Below are positions 18,095 through 27,192 of a stretch of 61,892 nt of DNA, piece by piece (within the stretch, counting starts at the first letter, position 1; each line of letters begins with the position of its first letter). The stretch is from an uncultured Lachnospiraceae bacterium (lineage in GTDB: Bacteria > Bacillota > Clostridia > Lachnospirales > Lachnospiraceae). The position numbers were made by a program, and so were the translations under genes. The notes under the pieces were generated by a model. It worked only from the letters and a program-made list of their open reading frames with translations. It was not told where the DNA came from and ran no database searches. The stretch covers positions 1 through 61,892 of the forward strand of contig CAJULP010000079.1 of NCBI GenBank assembly GCA_910587295.1, given 5' to 3'.

Positions 18095-18186
18095 TTTACT
18101 ATGAAAGTCTTCGACTTTCACAGCATGGATGGCCATGCGGCCCGCCCGACGGCAGGCTAAGCATGATGTAAGTTTACTATGAAAGT
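18095..18186. repeat. Short direct repeat with hairpins upstream of the helicase gene
   Basis: TTTACTATGAAAGT occurs at 18095-18108 and 18173-18186, 78 bp apart. Between them are two hairpins, TGAAAGTC-ttc-GACTTTCA (18102-18120) and GCATGG-atgg-CCATGC (18123-18138), and a GC-rich stretch. It could be a small dispersed element or a leader structure. No gene is seen in it. Confidence 0.4.
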
Positions 18187-18224
18187 TCCGAATGGCGGTT
18201 CAATGTACGGGAAAGGAGCAGCAT

Positions 18225-21200
18225 ATGGGTGTGGAAGGAAAGAAAGAAAGCCTGGCAGTGTCAAAACAAGCGGAGGAAAGATATCTGAAAAAGACCCTTG
18301 CCGTGGTGAAGGATAACGTGGAAAATTATGGGAGAGAAGTGGCCCGTATGCAGGAAGACATTGATGAGATGCTGGCCCATTATCATGACAATGATGTGGA
18401 AGTCTACACCATATTGAGCAATACGGTGACCATGCACGATCACATGAAATGGGCTTTGGAGCGGAACGAAAGGGCGCTTTGCAAGCCTTACTTTGGCAGG
18501 ATCATATTTGAAGATGAGAATCTTGGCAAAGAGGAATCCATTTATATCGGAAAGGGCGGCATCGCCAGCGATTCGACTCATCAGGTGGTGGTGGATTGGC
18601 GCGCACCGGTGGCAAATGCCTATTATGAGAGCGGGCTTGGGAAATGCAGCTATGCGGCGCCGGGAGATGAGAAGATTGAGATCGATCTTAAGCTGAAACG
18701 GACTTATGAGATTGAGGATGGGCAGCTTCTGGATTATTTTGACAGTGAAGTGATCGCCAATGACGAACTGCTGACTAAATATCTTGCCAAAAATAAACAG
18801 ACGGTATTAAATGAGATCGTTGCCACAATCCAGAAGGAGCAGAACGAGATTATAAGGAAATCCCCTTACCACAATATCATCGTGCAGGGAGTGGCAGGAT
18901 CGGGAAAAACAACAGTGGCCATGCACCGGATCTCGTTTATTTTATATAATTATGCGGAGCGGTTCCGGCCGGATGACTTTTATATCGTAGGGAGCAACCG
19001 GATCTTACTGGATTACATTACCGGGGTGCTGCCGGATCTGGATGTGCATGGTGTGCGGCAGATGACCATGGAGCAGCTTTTTGTGCGGCTTTTGTATGAG
19101 GATTGGGATGAGCGGAAATACCGTGTTAAAGCCACGGCGGAAAGCGCAAAAGGCAGCAGCTTTTCCGGCGCAAAAGGGAAATCCCAGTGGTTTCGTGACC
19201 TTGAGGCGTATTGCAGGAAGCTGGAACAGGAGAGTATTTCCACAGAATCCATTTATTTAAATCCCAGGCAGTTTGTGGAAGGGTTCCGGGATGGGAAGAC
19301 AGGCGTGTTTGACGAGACCGCAGGGCAGAGGGTAGATGCTAAAAGTCTTGTGCTTTTGGTGGACGGAGCGGCGGTGGAGGATTATATCAGGCAGAACCCC
19401 TCCATATCCGTGCAAAATAAGATCGATATGTTAAACCAGCGTCTTACCGGGAAGATAAAGGATGAATTTCTTGGCAAAGGCGTTACGTATACGGAAGCGG
19501 AAAGAAAGGCAATACTGAAAGCTTACCGGGGATGGTATGGCGGCAGGGAATGGAAGCGGTCCATTTTTGAAATGTACCGCGATTTTCTCATGAAACAGGC
19601 GGTGAAAGGACATGAGGTGGAGATACCGGATGGGGAATTTGATGTGTACGACCTGGCTGCGTTAGCTTACCTTTATAAGCGGATCAAGGAAAAGGAAGTG
19701 ATCAGTGAAGCCCACCATGTGGTCATTGATGAAGCCCAGGACTTTGGTATGATGGCATATCATGTTTTGAAGTTCTGCATCCATGGGTGTACCTATACGG
19801 TCATGGGGGATGTGTCACAGAATATTCATTTCGGATATGGGTTAAATGACTGGGAGGAACTAAAAACCTTGCTTTTGCCGGATGAAATGGACAGTTTTGG
19901 ACTTTTGAAAAAGAGCTACCGGAATACGGTGGAGATTTCAAACTTTGCCACCAATATCCTCCATCATGGAAAATTTTCCATTTATCCCGTGGAGCCTATC
20001 ATCAGGCACGGGAATCCTGTGAAGATCCATGTAAGCGGAGGGAAGAAAGATATGATCCGGGATACCGCAGGAATCTTAAAAGAATGGCAGCAAAAAGGCC
20101 TGGATACGATCGCCGTGATCTGCCGGAATCAGACAAGCGCCGCTGGTGTTTCCCGGGAATTGTCAAAGTATGTAGCGGTGATGGAAAGCAATCTGGAAAA
20201 AGCGGTGTTTGGCAACGGAATCATGGTACTCCCCGTAGAGTATACCAAGGGGCTGGAATTTGACGCAGTACTGATTTTTGACCCCGTGAAGGAAGACTAT
20301 CCGGTGGAGGACGGTCATGCAAAGCTGTTGTATGTGGCGGCCACAAGGGCGCTTCATGAACTGTGTGTGGTCCACGCAGGGAACCTTACCGGATTGATCG
20401 CCGATCCGGTGAAGGAAAGACCGGTACAGGAACCAGGCGGGGAAAAGCCCGCTATGGCCGGAGGAATCCGGGAGAAAAGAATCAATGGAACCGATAATGG
20501 AACCAATAGGGCAAACGGGCAGAAGACGGCGGGTATTCCGGTGGCAGGCACAACCATCAGGAAAAAGCCTGTTGCAGCCGCAAGGCCAAAGGCTTCCATC
20601 AGCATAGCCACACCGGAGGCGAAAAAGCCTTTTATCATCCGGCAAAAAGAAGTGTTTTCACCGGAAAGTTCTTCTCCTATCATAACCGCTTCCGTAAAAG
20701 AGGACAGGACCAAAGGCCCTGCCGGGGCAGAACCTGTTAGGCGGGAAAAGGGCCGGGGAAGTAAGGAGGCAGGGAAAGAACACAAATTTGGGGATATGCC
20801 GGCAACGGAACTGCTCCGCCCGGCAGGCCATGGGAAAATAGATCTTTCCATCCGGTGGGCGGAAAAGAAGCCGGACGGGCTATATCTGCAGAGCCGGTAT
20901 GGTACCTTGCGGTTAAGCCCTATGGGGGATTTTATTATCCGGGTTACGTTTGCAAAGGGCGGGACGGTAAAAGAAGGGCAGCACCCCGGAATTACGGAAT
21001 CCATGAAAGATCCTATGTGGTTATACAAGTCTTCCGGCAGCACGGTGGACCTTCTGACGGATGAGCTTTGCCTGCAGGTGGACAAAAACAGTGGAGCGAT
21101 CCGCTTTATGACCAGGGATAAAAAACTTCTTTTGGCGGAGAAGAGCAATGTAAGCCGTCAACTGGAGGAGAGTCCTTTAGGAAAGATGAGAGTCTGGCTT

Positions 21201-21515
21201 TATCTGGATTGGGCAAAGGGGGAGACGGTGTATGGGATTGACCCGGCAGCGGAGTATGATAGCTTTGCAGGGGAAAAGAACATGATGATACTTCGCGGAA
21301 CTGCCAGATATATTTCAGGCAGAAAGCTGCCGCTTTTGTTCTCGGATAAAAATTACGGGCTGGTATTTGCGGCGCAAAGCTCTGTCATCTGCTGCGACAT
21401 CCCAGCATACGGCACATACCTTTATGGGGAAAACGAATCCCAGATAGACTATTATTTTATTGCCGGAAAGAACCGGAAGGAATTGATGGAGAACTATAGT
21501 AAGCTGTTAAGCTGA
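18225..21515 (+). CDS. HelD-type helicase fused to a GH31 N-terminal-like domain
   Basis: The protein (1096 aa) starts at the ATG at 18225, chosen for AAAGGAG seven bases before it. Residues 1-720 match the HelD type of UvrD-like helicases, which pull stalled RNA polymerase off DNA. They show an N-terminal coiled arm, Walker A (GVAGSGKTT, about 222-230), Walker B (DEAQD, about 502-506) and motif VI (YVAATRALHEL, about 703-713). A Pro/Ala/Lys-rich linker follows. Residues about 872-1096 resemble the beta-sandwich N-terminal domain of GH31 glycosidases: ETVYGIDPAAEYDSF, LPLLFSDKNYGLVF and IDYYFIAGKNRKELMENYSK. The protein stops exactly where the GH31 barrel would begin. The fusion is continuous, with no frameshift seen. 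Confidence 0.8.
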   Translation: MGVEGKKESLAVSKQAEERYLKKTLAVVKDNVENYGREVARMQEDIDEMLAHYHDNDVEVYTILSNTVTMHDHMKWALERNERALCKPYFGRIIFEDENLGKEESIYIGKGGIASDSTHQVVVDWRAPVANAYYESGLGKCSYAAPGDEKIEIDLKLKRTYEIEDGQLLDYFDSEVIANDELLTKYLAKNKQTVLNEIVATIQKEQNEIIRKSPYHNIIVQGVAGSGKTTVAMHRISFILYNYAERFRPDDFYIVGSNRILLDYITGVLPDLDVHGVRQMTMEQLFVRLLYEDWDERKYRVKATAESAKGSSFSGAKGKSQWFRDLEAYCRKLEQESISTESIYLNPRQFVEGFRDGKTGVFDETAGQRVDAKSLVLLVDGAAVEDYIRQNPSISVQNKIDMLNQRLTGKIKDEFLGKGVTYTEAERKAILKAYRGWYGGREWKRSIFEMYRDFLMKQAVKGHEVEIPDGEFDVYDLAALAYLYKRIKEKEVISEAHHVVIDEAQDFGMMAYHVLKFCIHGCTYTVMGDVSQNIHFGYGLNDWEELKTLLLPDEMDSFGLLKKSYRNTVEISNFATNILHHGKFSIYPVEPIIRHGNPVKIHVSGGKKDMIRDTAGILKEWQQKGLDTIAVICRNQTSAAGVSRELSKYVAVMESNLEKAVFGNGIMVLPVEYTKGLEFDAVLIFDPVKEDYPVEDGHAKLLYVAATRALHELCVVHAGNLTGLIADPVKERPVQEPGGEKPAMAGGIREKRINGTDNGTNRANGQKTAGIPVAGTTIRKKPVAAARPKASISIATPEAKKPFIIRQKEVFSPESSSPIITASVKEDRTKGPAGAEPVRREKGRGSKEAGKEHKFGDMPATELLRPAGHGKIDLSIRWAEKKPDGLYLQSRYGTLRLSPMGDFIIRVTFAKGGTVKEGQHPGITESMKDPMWLYKSSGSTVDLLTDELCLQVDKNSGAIRFMTRDKKLLLAEKSNVSRQLEESPLGKMRVWLYLDWAKGETVYGIDPAAEYDSFAGEKNMMILRGTARYISGRKLPLLFSDKNYGLVFAAQSSVICCDIPAYGTYLYGENESQIDYYFIAGKNRKELMENYSKLLS

Positions 21516-21527
21516 CCGAAAGAAAAA

Positions 21528-21554
21528 CCCTGGCAGACCAAAGATCTGCCGGGG
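21528..21554 (-). terminator. Terminator of the hemerythrin gene, probably shared
   Basis: The stem is CCCTGGCAGA / TCTGCCGGGG with a 7-nt loop. Read on the minus strand it ends in TTTTTCTTT. It lies between the convergent helicase and hemerythrin genes. Confidence 0.65.
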
Positions 21555-21559
21555 AATGA

Positions 21560-22435
21560 TCATTCTTTGACACATAATGCAAAATAGCCTTTTCCGGTAT
21601 TGAACAGCAGGCTGTATTTGGGGTAAGCATTGTTAAAGTCGTTGGCAAGCTGTTCCTCTGTCAGGAGATTATTTTTTTCCAGTTTGCTCATGCCGGAAGC
21701 ATTATAATACATGGCAACACGTTTCATGAACTGCTGGCAGATCTGGGCAACGGCATCAATTACCACTTTATTTACTTTCGTGAGCTGTACACCGATCAGC
21801 CGGTTGATAAAGTACAGGATCAGCTTTTCTTCAAAAATGAAAAATACCTGTGTGCGTTTTCCGGTCTTGTCAACATAGGTGAGACGGTAACATGTCTTTT
21901 TGCCAAAGTTCTCCCCTGCATAGCGTTCACTGACAATTTCTGTTTTCAGCCCAAACAATTCGTTCATAACCCGGATTGCGGTATCCTCAAATACGGATGC
22001 GGCTTGGGTCCATTCATGCACCCATTTATTGTTGATCTTTCCGGTGATGGCATGATCCTCTAACATGATATGGCCGGTCAGCCAGCCAAGACAGATGCCA
22101 AGGAAATGTTGGATGGACTCCACGGAAAACTCGGATTCCGCCATATCCCGTTCCAGGGCAGGCAGGGTTTTGTTTTTCATATTGTCATGGATGTGCTTGT
22201 GGGTGGGATAGCCGCTATACCCGATGGACTGCATATATGCTTCCTCATCGGCAAAGTGTTTGATGGCATAGTTTTTGAAATACTTAATCCCCTCCTCACA
22301 GATCCATCTGCGGTTTTTTTCATCATCGTTTAGGTCCACCATTTTTTGTACGATAGCAAAAAGTTTTTGGTGAGCTTTGTCGATAGAATCGACTCCCAGA
22401 TTGAAGCGGTTGTTCCATTTGATCGTGTTTTCCAT
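21560..22435 (-). CDS. Bacteriohemerythrin with an extra C-terminal domain
   Basis: The first 135 residues or so form a hemerythrin domain, a four-helix bundle holding a di-iron centre that binds O2. Iron ligands are visible in DSIDKAHQKLF, HFADEEAYM, THKHIHDNM and LTGHIMLEDH. The remaining 150 residues contain a beta-rich core (CYRLTYVDKTGKRTQVFFIF) and two helices. They vaguely resemble CheX/CheC-type phosphatase folds, but I cannot confirm this. No signal peptide is present, so the protein is cytoplasmic. In an anaerobe it could sense or buffer oxygen and pass the signal through the second domain. GGAG precedes the start codon. Confidence 0.8.
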   Translation of the reverse strand: MENTIKWNNRFNLGVDSIDKAHQKLFAIVQKMVDLNDDEKNRRWICEEGIKYFKNYAIKHFADEEAYMQSIGYSGYPTHKHIHDNMKNKTLPALERDMAESEFSVESIQHFLGICLGWLTGHIMLEDHAITGKINNKWVHEWTQAASVFEDTAIRVMNELFGLKTEIVSERYAGENFGKKTCYRLTYVDKTGKRTQVFFIFEEKLILYFINRLIGVQLTKVNKVVIDAVAQICQQFMKRVAMYYNASGMSKLEKNNLLTEEQLANDFNNAYPKYSLLFNTGKGYFALCVKE

Positions 22436-22607
22436 ATGTATTCTCCATTCGTGACATTGTAAATGTTCTGCCAGATTGCTGAAAAATGCAAAAGTGTGCG
22501 GAAACTATAAAATCATTATAAAATATTTTCAATTTCTTGTATAGATATCTAGAAAAAGAAATGAAAAAGGTATAAACAATGGGAAGCATTTGTAAGAAAA
22601 TGGTGAT

Positions 22608-24140
22608 ATGAAAATTTTAAAAGGGATTGTAATAGTTATAGGAATATTGTTTGCGCTGTTTGTCGTATTGGTCTTAGTCTGTGCTTTTCATCCGGAGCTT
22701 ACGAACCGGATCGCAGATTTCCTTTATCCGGACAGAAAGGAAACGGCAGTGGAAATGGATCAGGATTCTGCCATGGGCGGCAGTGCGCTGCCTGTAGGGC
22801 AAGGGGAGTCCGGTGGGGAAAATAAGGATGCGGAAGGGGCCATGCTGTCAGTTGACCCTTCGGATGAAAAAAGGGATTTTCCGGAAAACGAGGGAGACGG
22901 GATAGAACCCGGGATCTTATCTGAGTATACACCGCCTGACGAAGCGCAGGTGGAGGTTCCGGAAACACTGGCAGGGCGCACCGGATACCGGCAGATACAG
23001 GAAGAAGCCACCCAGATTAGAGAAGATGAGGCAGACCGGCTAAAGGAGCAGCTTAGCACAGGAAATACCGGTGACGGTCTTACCTTTGATGCCCGCTTTT
23101 ATCCTTACTATGCCATGCTGGATGAAAAGGGGCGCCATTTATACCGCCAGATTTATGCCAACGGTGACCAGCTTTTTCCGGTTTTTGCCCCGGTGGAAAC
23201 GGTTACGGCAGGGCAGCTCCGGAATGTGTTTTCTGCGGTGTATAATGACCATCCGGAACTTTTCTGGCTTGAGACGGCATATGCGTGTAAGTACCGGGAA
23301 AACGGGCAGTGCGTGGAGATAGAGCTTAAGTTTAACCGGACGGCTCAGGATCTGGGAAGCGCAAAACAGCTTTTTGAGGAACATGCGGATCAGATCCTAA
23401 AAGAGGCGCAGGAGCTTCCGGATCATTACGGCCGGGAAAAGGCAGTCCATGATGCGCTGATCGACAAGATCACTTATGATATGGGAGCGGAGATGAACCA
23501 GAGCGCTTACAGCGCCATGGTAAATGGACGGACGGTATGCGCCGGATATGCAAGGGCATTTCAGTATCTTCTGCAGCAGCTTGGCATCCCCTGCTATTAT
23601 TGTACCGGATATGCCGGGGAGAACCATGCGTGGAATATTGTGGAGCTTCCGGATGGATATTACAACGTGGATACCACCTGGGATGATACCGGCGAAGGCA
23701 GTTATGCGTATTTTAATAAGACGGATGCGGATTATGCCGGAACCCATGTGAGAAAGGAACTGTCGGTGTACCTGCCGCCCTGTAATGGGCAGAACTTCCG
23801 TAATTTGGAGCCGGAGCCGGCTTTGGAAGATACAAAAAGGAGCCTTGAGGACGCAGGATTTACGGAAGAACAGGTGCTTTATGACCTGCTCTCTTACCAT
23901 GCGGACTGCTATGGAAAGGTAGTGACAAACGGAACCGGGGAATACACATTTTACAGTGTCATAGAAGGCGAGGAACTTTTGGAAGCCTGGTACGAGGATT
24001 ACCGCTTAGAAAGCTATCGGCAGGCCTATATGGAGGCTGCCATGGATGTGGTGGGCGCGTCTTCCTGTGAGATCCGGCTTTCTGCGGAAGAGCTTGAAGG
24101 CGGGAGGTACCTGCTTACCCATGAGGTAAAGATACGGTAA
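22608..24140 (+). CDS. Membrane-anchored transglutaminase-like protein
   Basis: This is a 510-aa protein with an N-terminal membrane helix (about 4-28) and an acidic, Gly/Glu-rich extracellular linker to about residue 130. A transglutaminase-like cysteine protease fold follows. The catalytic triad is visible: Cys near 311 in TVCAGYARAF, His near 340 in GENHAWNIV and Asp near 355 in YYNVDTTWDD. Such domains act as proteases or cross-linking enzymes at the cell surface. The substrate is unknown. The gene stands alone, divergent from the hemerythrin gene, and ends at a strong inverted repeat. The ribosome site is weak. Confidence 0.85.
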   Translation: MKILKGIVIVIGILFALFVVLVLVCAFHPELTNRIADFLYPDRKETAVEMDQDSAMGGSALPVGQGESGGENKDAEGAMLSVDPSDEKRDFPENEGDGIEPGILSEYTPPDEAQVEVPETLAGRTGYRQIQEEATQIREDEADRLKEQLSTGNTGDGLTFDARFYPYYAMLDEKGRHLYRQIYANGDQLFPVFAPVETVTAGQLRNVFSAVYNDHPELFWLETAYACKYRENGQCVEIELKFNRTAQDLGSAKQLFEEHADQILKEAQELPDHYGREKAVHDALIDKITYDMGAEMNQSAYSAMVNGRTVCAGYARAFQYLLQQLGIPCYYCTGYAGENHAWNIVELPDGYYNVDTTWDDTGEGSYAYFNKTDADYAGTHVRKELSVYLPPCNGQNFRNLEPEPALEDTKRSLEDAGFTEEQVLYDLLSYHADCYGKVVTNGTGEYTFYSVIEGEELLEAWYEDYRLESYRQAYMEAAMDVVGASSCEIRLSAEELEGGRYLLTHEVKIR

Positions 24141-24144
24141 GATA

Positions 24145-24175
24145 ATGATTTGTCAGACAGTGTCTGACAAATCAT
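24145..24175. terminator. Bidirectional inverted repeat between convergent genes
   Basis: A perfect 15-bp inverted repeat, ATGATTTGTCAGACA / TGTCTGACAAATCAT, surrounds a single central G. It lies between the stops of the transglutaminase-like gene and the XRE gene. There is no T-run, so it may act as a transcript-end stabiliser. Confidence 0.5.
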
Positions 24176-24184
24176 CATAGGCGC

Positions 24185-24967
24185 CTATTTGATGGAGAGA
24201 AAACGCTTGCTCTTGTATTTGATCTTAAAGAATAAACGTGAGGTATATTGCTCGTTTCTGATCAACAGCTCATAAGCGTCAATAACTCCGGCACAATAAC
24301 AAAATCCGAAAAGTCCGATTGCAAATCCCAAAAACACGAAGGAATGGTATTCACACCAAACAAATTTTCCATCCATAGTTAAGGAAATAGCCAAAAAGCC
24401 AACTATAAACAAAATGATACTTGGTACGAACAGTGCGACATAAATTCTCCTTTTAGCCTGATACATATTAGATAATTCTTTCAGATACCCATGGTCCAGG
24501 ATCAGCGGCTCTTCTTTCAAGACCTTATATTTGGGTTCCTCTGAAAATGAGCCTAAAACAAAAGAACCAATGCCTATAATAATAAAAATTGCCATTCCCA
24601 GATAACGCCATGTCAAATTAGCTGTAAACATGACATAAGGGATTCCGGCTAATGCCCAAAACAGAAATCCGATACCAATATAGCAGCTTATTTTTTTCTG
24701 ATTTGCAATGTATCCTGTTGCCATTTCTTTGCTTACATAATAGCCGCCCTCACTTACCGTATTAGAAGACTGTTCATCCTTCAGCAGATAGTCTATAGAG
24801 ATTTCAAAAATATTAGATAATTGCAATAACTTCTCTGTTTCTGGAAATCCCTGATCGTTTTCCCACTTGCTGATTGCCTGTCTGGTCGTTCCCACCTGCT
24901 CGGCAAGCGCTTCCTGGGAAAGCCCTTTTTCTTTTCTTAACTGAAACAATTTTTCTCCAAATGTCAT
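24185..24967 (-). CDS. XRE-family regulator with membrane segments
   Basis: This is a 260-aa protein. The N-terminal Cro/CI helix-turn-helix is clear (LRKEKGLSQEALAEQVGTTR, then QAISKWENDQGFP, about residues 9-42). The C-terminal half has four or five hydrophobic segments, so it is a membrane-tethered regulator. The ATG at 24967 is preferred because AGGAGG lies nine bases upstream; a longer frame to 25048 has no ribosome site. Proteins of this layout are common in Firmicutes and often control a neighbouring transporter, but no clear target lies beside it here. Confidence 0.85.
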   Translation of the reverse strand: MTFGEKLFQLRKEKGLSQEALAEQVGTTRQAISKWENDQGFPETEKLLQLSNIFEISIDYLLKDEQSSNTVSEGGYYVSKEMATGYIANQKKISCYIGIGFLFWALAGIPYVMFTANLTWRYLGMAIFIIIGIGSFVLGSFSEEPKYKVLKEEPLILDHGYLKELSNMYQAKRRIYVALFVPSIILFIVGFLAISLTMDGKFVWCEYHSFVFLGFAIGLFGFCYCAGVIDAYELLIRNEQYTSRLFFKIKYKSKRFLSIK

Positions 24968-25100
24968 AATATGTGTCCTCCTGTCTTGATTTTGGTAGGT
25001 CAATCTTATCAAATCAGACTGTGACTTTCTATCTTTTCTGGATTGCACATTGTCAACTTTACGTTGCGAATGTGTTATATGCGGTTAAAAAGCATGCAGC

Positions 25101-25943
25101 TTATAAAAGATCGGTAGGTTTTTGCGCATATTCTTTGGGAGAAATTCCGACTATTCGCTTAAATACTTTTGTAAAATAACTTTGGTCTCCGTAGCCGACC
25201 ATCTGTGAAATATCCGTCAGGCGCAGGTTTGTGGTTCGTATCAGTTCTTTTGCTTTTGTAATGCGTACATTGTTCAGGTACTGATGAAAACTGATTCCGG
25301 TTTCATGGCGGAATATGCGGCTAAGGTAACCTGCGGAGAGGTAGACAAGGTGGGCTGTTTCTTCTAAAGTAAGCTGTTCTTGATAGTGCAAACCAATATG
25401 TTGAATGCAGTAATGGATAATATTGGTATGCCTCACATCCGGATACCCGGCTATACTTTCGGTCATGTCTTCCACAATGGTGAATAGCCATGCAGAAATT
25501 GCCTGAAAGGAAGGCAGGGAAGAAAGTGTTTTTTGCCATTGGTTATGTAAAGAGATGATTTGCGGCTCATTAATTCCGCTTTTGGCAACGGTACGTGACA
25601 AAAGAACCAAAAATTCAGAAATATGTGACCGGATATGGCCTATTTCCTTGCATTCCGCATGGAGAGAGGCAAGAAATTCGCTCAGATACTGCATGAGTTT
25701 GTTTTTTTCGCCATGAGAGATTGCAGCTAAGAGCGCCTGTTCCGCCTTAAAAGGATAATAACCTAAATTTCCCTGTCTCTTCAATTGCGAAATATAAGCA
25801 TTGATTTGCCCTTGGAGCAGGCCGGAACGTTCACTTTCCAGCAACCTGTTTTCAGCGGAAACATTGCAGCCGAGTCCGGTAGAAACAGAAAAGGTGCGGG
25901 CGCATTCATTTGCAACCTGATAGTCAAAATTTTCTTTTTTCAT
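25101..25943 (-). CDS. AraC-family regulator, remnant of a PocR-type sensor at the N-terminus
   Basis: This is a 280-aa regulator. The C-terminal 100 residues hold two helix-turn-helix motifs (LTLEETAHLVYLSAGYLSRI and TDISQMVGYGDQSYFTKVFK). The middle (YPFKAEQALLAAISHGEKNK to LSRTVAKSG) resembles the helical region that follows PocR domains. The first 25 residues (DYQVANECARTFSVSTGLGC) resemble the start of a PocR domain, but the sensor core and its cysteines are absent, as if deleted in frame. It is divergent from the uroporphyrinogen-decarboxylase-like gene and is the likely activator of that operon. Confidence 0.85.
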   Translation of the reverse strand: MKKENFDYQVANECARTFSVSTGLGCNVSAENRLLESERSGLLQGQINAYISQLKRQGNLGYYPFKAEQALLAAISHGEKNKLMQYLSEFLASLHAECKEIGHIRSHISEFLVLLSRTVAKSGINEPQIISLHNQWQKTLSSLPSFQAISAWLFTIVEDMTESIAGYPDVRHTNIIHYCIQHIGLHYQEQLTLEETAHLVYLSAGYLSRIFRHETGISFHQYLNNVRITKAKELIRTTNLRLTDISQMVGYGDQSYFTKVFKRIVGISPKEYAQKPTDLL

Positions 25944-26134
25944 TATTTAGTCCTTTTTTGCATTTAGGTGAGTTTTCTTTTTCTCAATTATGAGGGCATT
26001 AATTCAGTAAGTCAAGAAAAGAGTGCGGAAAAATACCAAAAAGAACGCTTTTATACAAGTAAAGAAAAAGTGGAATGCTATAATGAAGCAAAAGAAGACA
26101 GCATGGATGCTTGATAAGAATGGAGGGAGAATCA
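25944..26134 (+). promoter_or_regulatory. Divergent promoter region of the rhamnose-related operon
   Basis: A consensus -10, TATAAT, lies at 26079-26084, but no -35 box is found 17 bp upstream (26056-26061 reads CAAGTA). Such promoters usually need an activator, which fits the divergent AraC-family gene. GGAGGGAG sets the start codon at 26135. Confidence 0.45.
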
Positions 26135-27181
26135 ATGAATTGTATTGAGCGCTTTATTGCAACTGTTGAAAGAAGGCCGGTGGACAGGCCAGCCTGCTGG
26201 CTGGGAGATCCTACTCCGGAGGCGGTGCCTGCATTGTGTGAATTTTATGGAGCAAAGGATGTCATGGAATTAAAGAAAAAATGTGGAGATGATTTTTATG
26301 CCGTAGAAATTCCGTATCGATCGCCTACATGTTCTGCAATTTTTGCGGCCTTTGACTGGTATAGGAATGGAAGTAATGTGGATGTGGAACATCGAACGTT
26401 GACTGCAGAGGGATGTTTTGCCCAATGTGAGGATTTAGAGGATGTAAAAAAAGTAGAATTCCAGTGGCCGGATCCGGCACTTTATATTGATCCAAAAGAG
26501 TGTCAGAGGCTGGTGGATGAAGCACCGGATGATCGTGTGATATTGGGAATGCTTTGGGCCAGTCATTTTCAGGATGTGTGTGCGGCCTTTGGAATGGAGA
26601 ACTGTCTTATGAATATGGTGACAGATCCGGAGATGGTGCACTATGTAGATGACCGCATTGTAGAGTTCTACTTGAAAGCAATGACGATTTTTTTGGAAGC
26701 AGCTAAGGGCAAGGTTCATGCCATTTTAATTGGAGATGATATGGGAAGCCAGAGAGGATTGATGATCAGCCCTTCCTTGATTTCAGAATTTGTTATGCCT
26801 GGTGCAAAGAGATTAATTGATTTAGCGCATAGCTATGGAGTAAAGGTCATTTATCATTCCTGTGGTTCGATAGTTGAGGCGATTCCACTTATCGTAAAAG
26901 CTGGAGCAGATGTAATTCATCCAATCCAGGCTTTGGCGGAAGGCATGGATCCGGAAGAGCTTAAGGAAAAATTTGGAAATCAGGTATCTTTTTGTGGAGG
27001 GGTCGATACACAAGAGCTCCTTCCGCACGGAACACCCCAAATGGTAGCTGCAAAAGTCCGTGAACTGAGGGAGATTTTCCCCACCGGATTGATCGTGTCA
27101 CCAAGCCATGAAGGTTTGCAAAAGGATGTACCGCCGGAAAATATTAAAGCAATGTTTGATGAAGCGGCAAAAATTTATTAA
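26135..27181 (+). CDS. Uroporphyrinogen decarboxylase-family (methyltransferase-like) protein
   Basis: This is a 348-aa TIM-barrel protein of the URO-D family. It has the conserved C-terminal pattern of HSCG, DVIHPIQALAEGMDPEELKE, SFCGGVDTQELLPHGTPQMV and SPSHEGLQKDVPPENI. True haem enzymes carry an N-terminal RxPVWxMRQAGR motif that is absent here. It belongs instead with the MtaA/CmuA-like members, many of which move methyl groups to or from corrinoids or thiols; histidine and cysteine in HSCG could bind zinc (inference). It sits 11 bp before a rhamnose mutarotase gene and upstream of a sugar transporter, suggesting work on a methylated or modified sugar. No corrinoid protein is encoded nearby. 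Confidence 0.75.
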   Translation: MNCIERFIATVERRPVDRPACWLGDPTPEAVPALCEFYGAKDVMELKKKCGDDFYAVEIPYRSPTCSAIFAAFDWYRNGSNVDVEHRTLTAEGCFAQCEDLEDVKKVEFQWPDPALYIDPKECQRLVDEAPDDRVILGMLWASHFQDVCAAFGMENCLMNMVTDPEMVHYVDDRIVEFYLKAMTIFLEAAKGKVHAILIGDDMGSQRGLMISPSLISEFVMPGAKRLIDLAHSYGVKVIYHSCGSIVEAIPLIVKAGADVIHPIQALAEGMDPEELKEKFGNQVSFCGGVDTQELLPHGTPQMVAAKVRELREIFPTGLIVSPSHEGLQKDVPPENIKAMFDEAAKIY

Positions 27182-27192
27182 GGAGGATTCCA

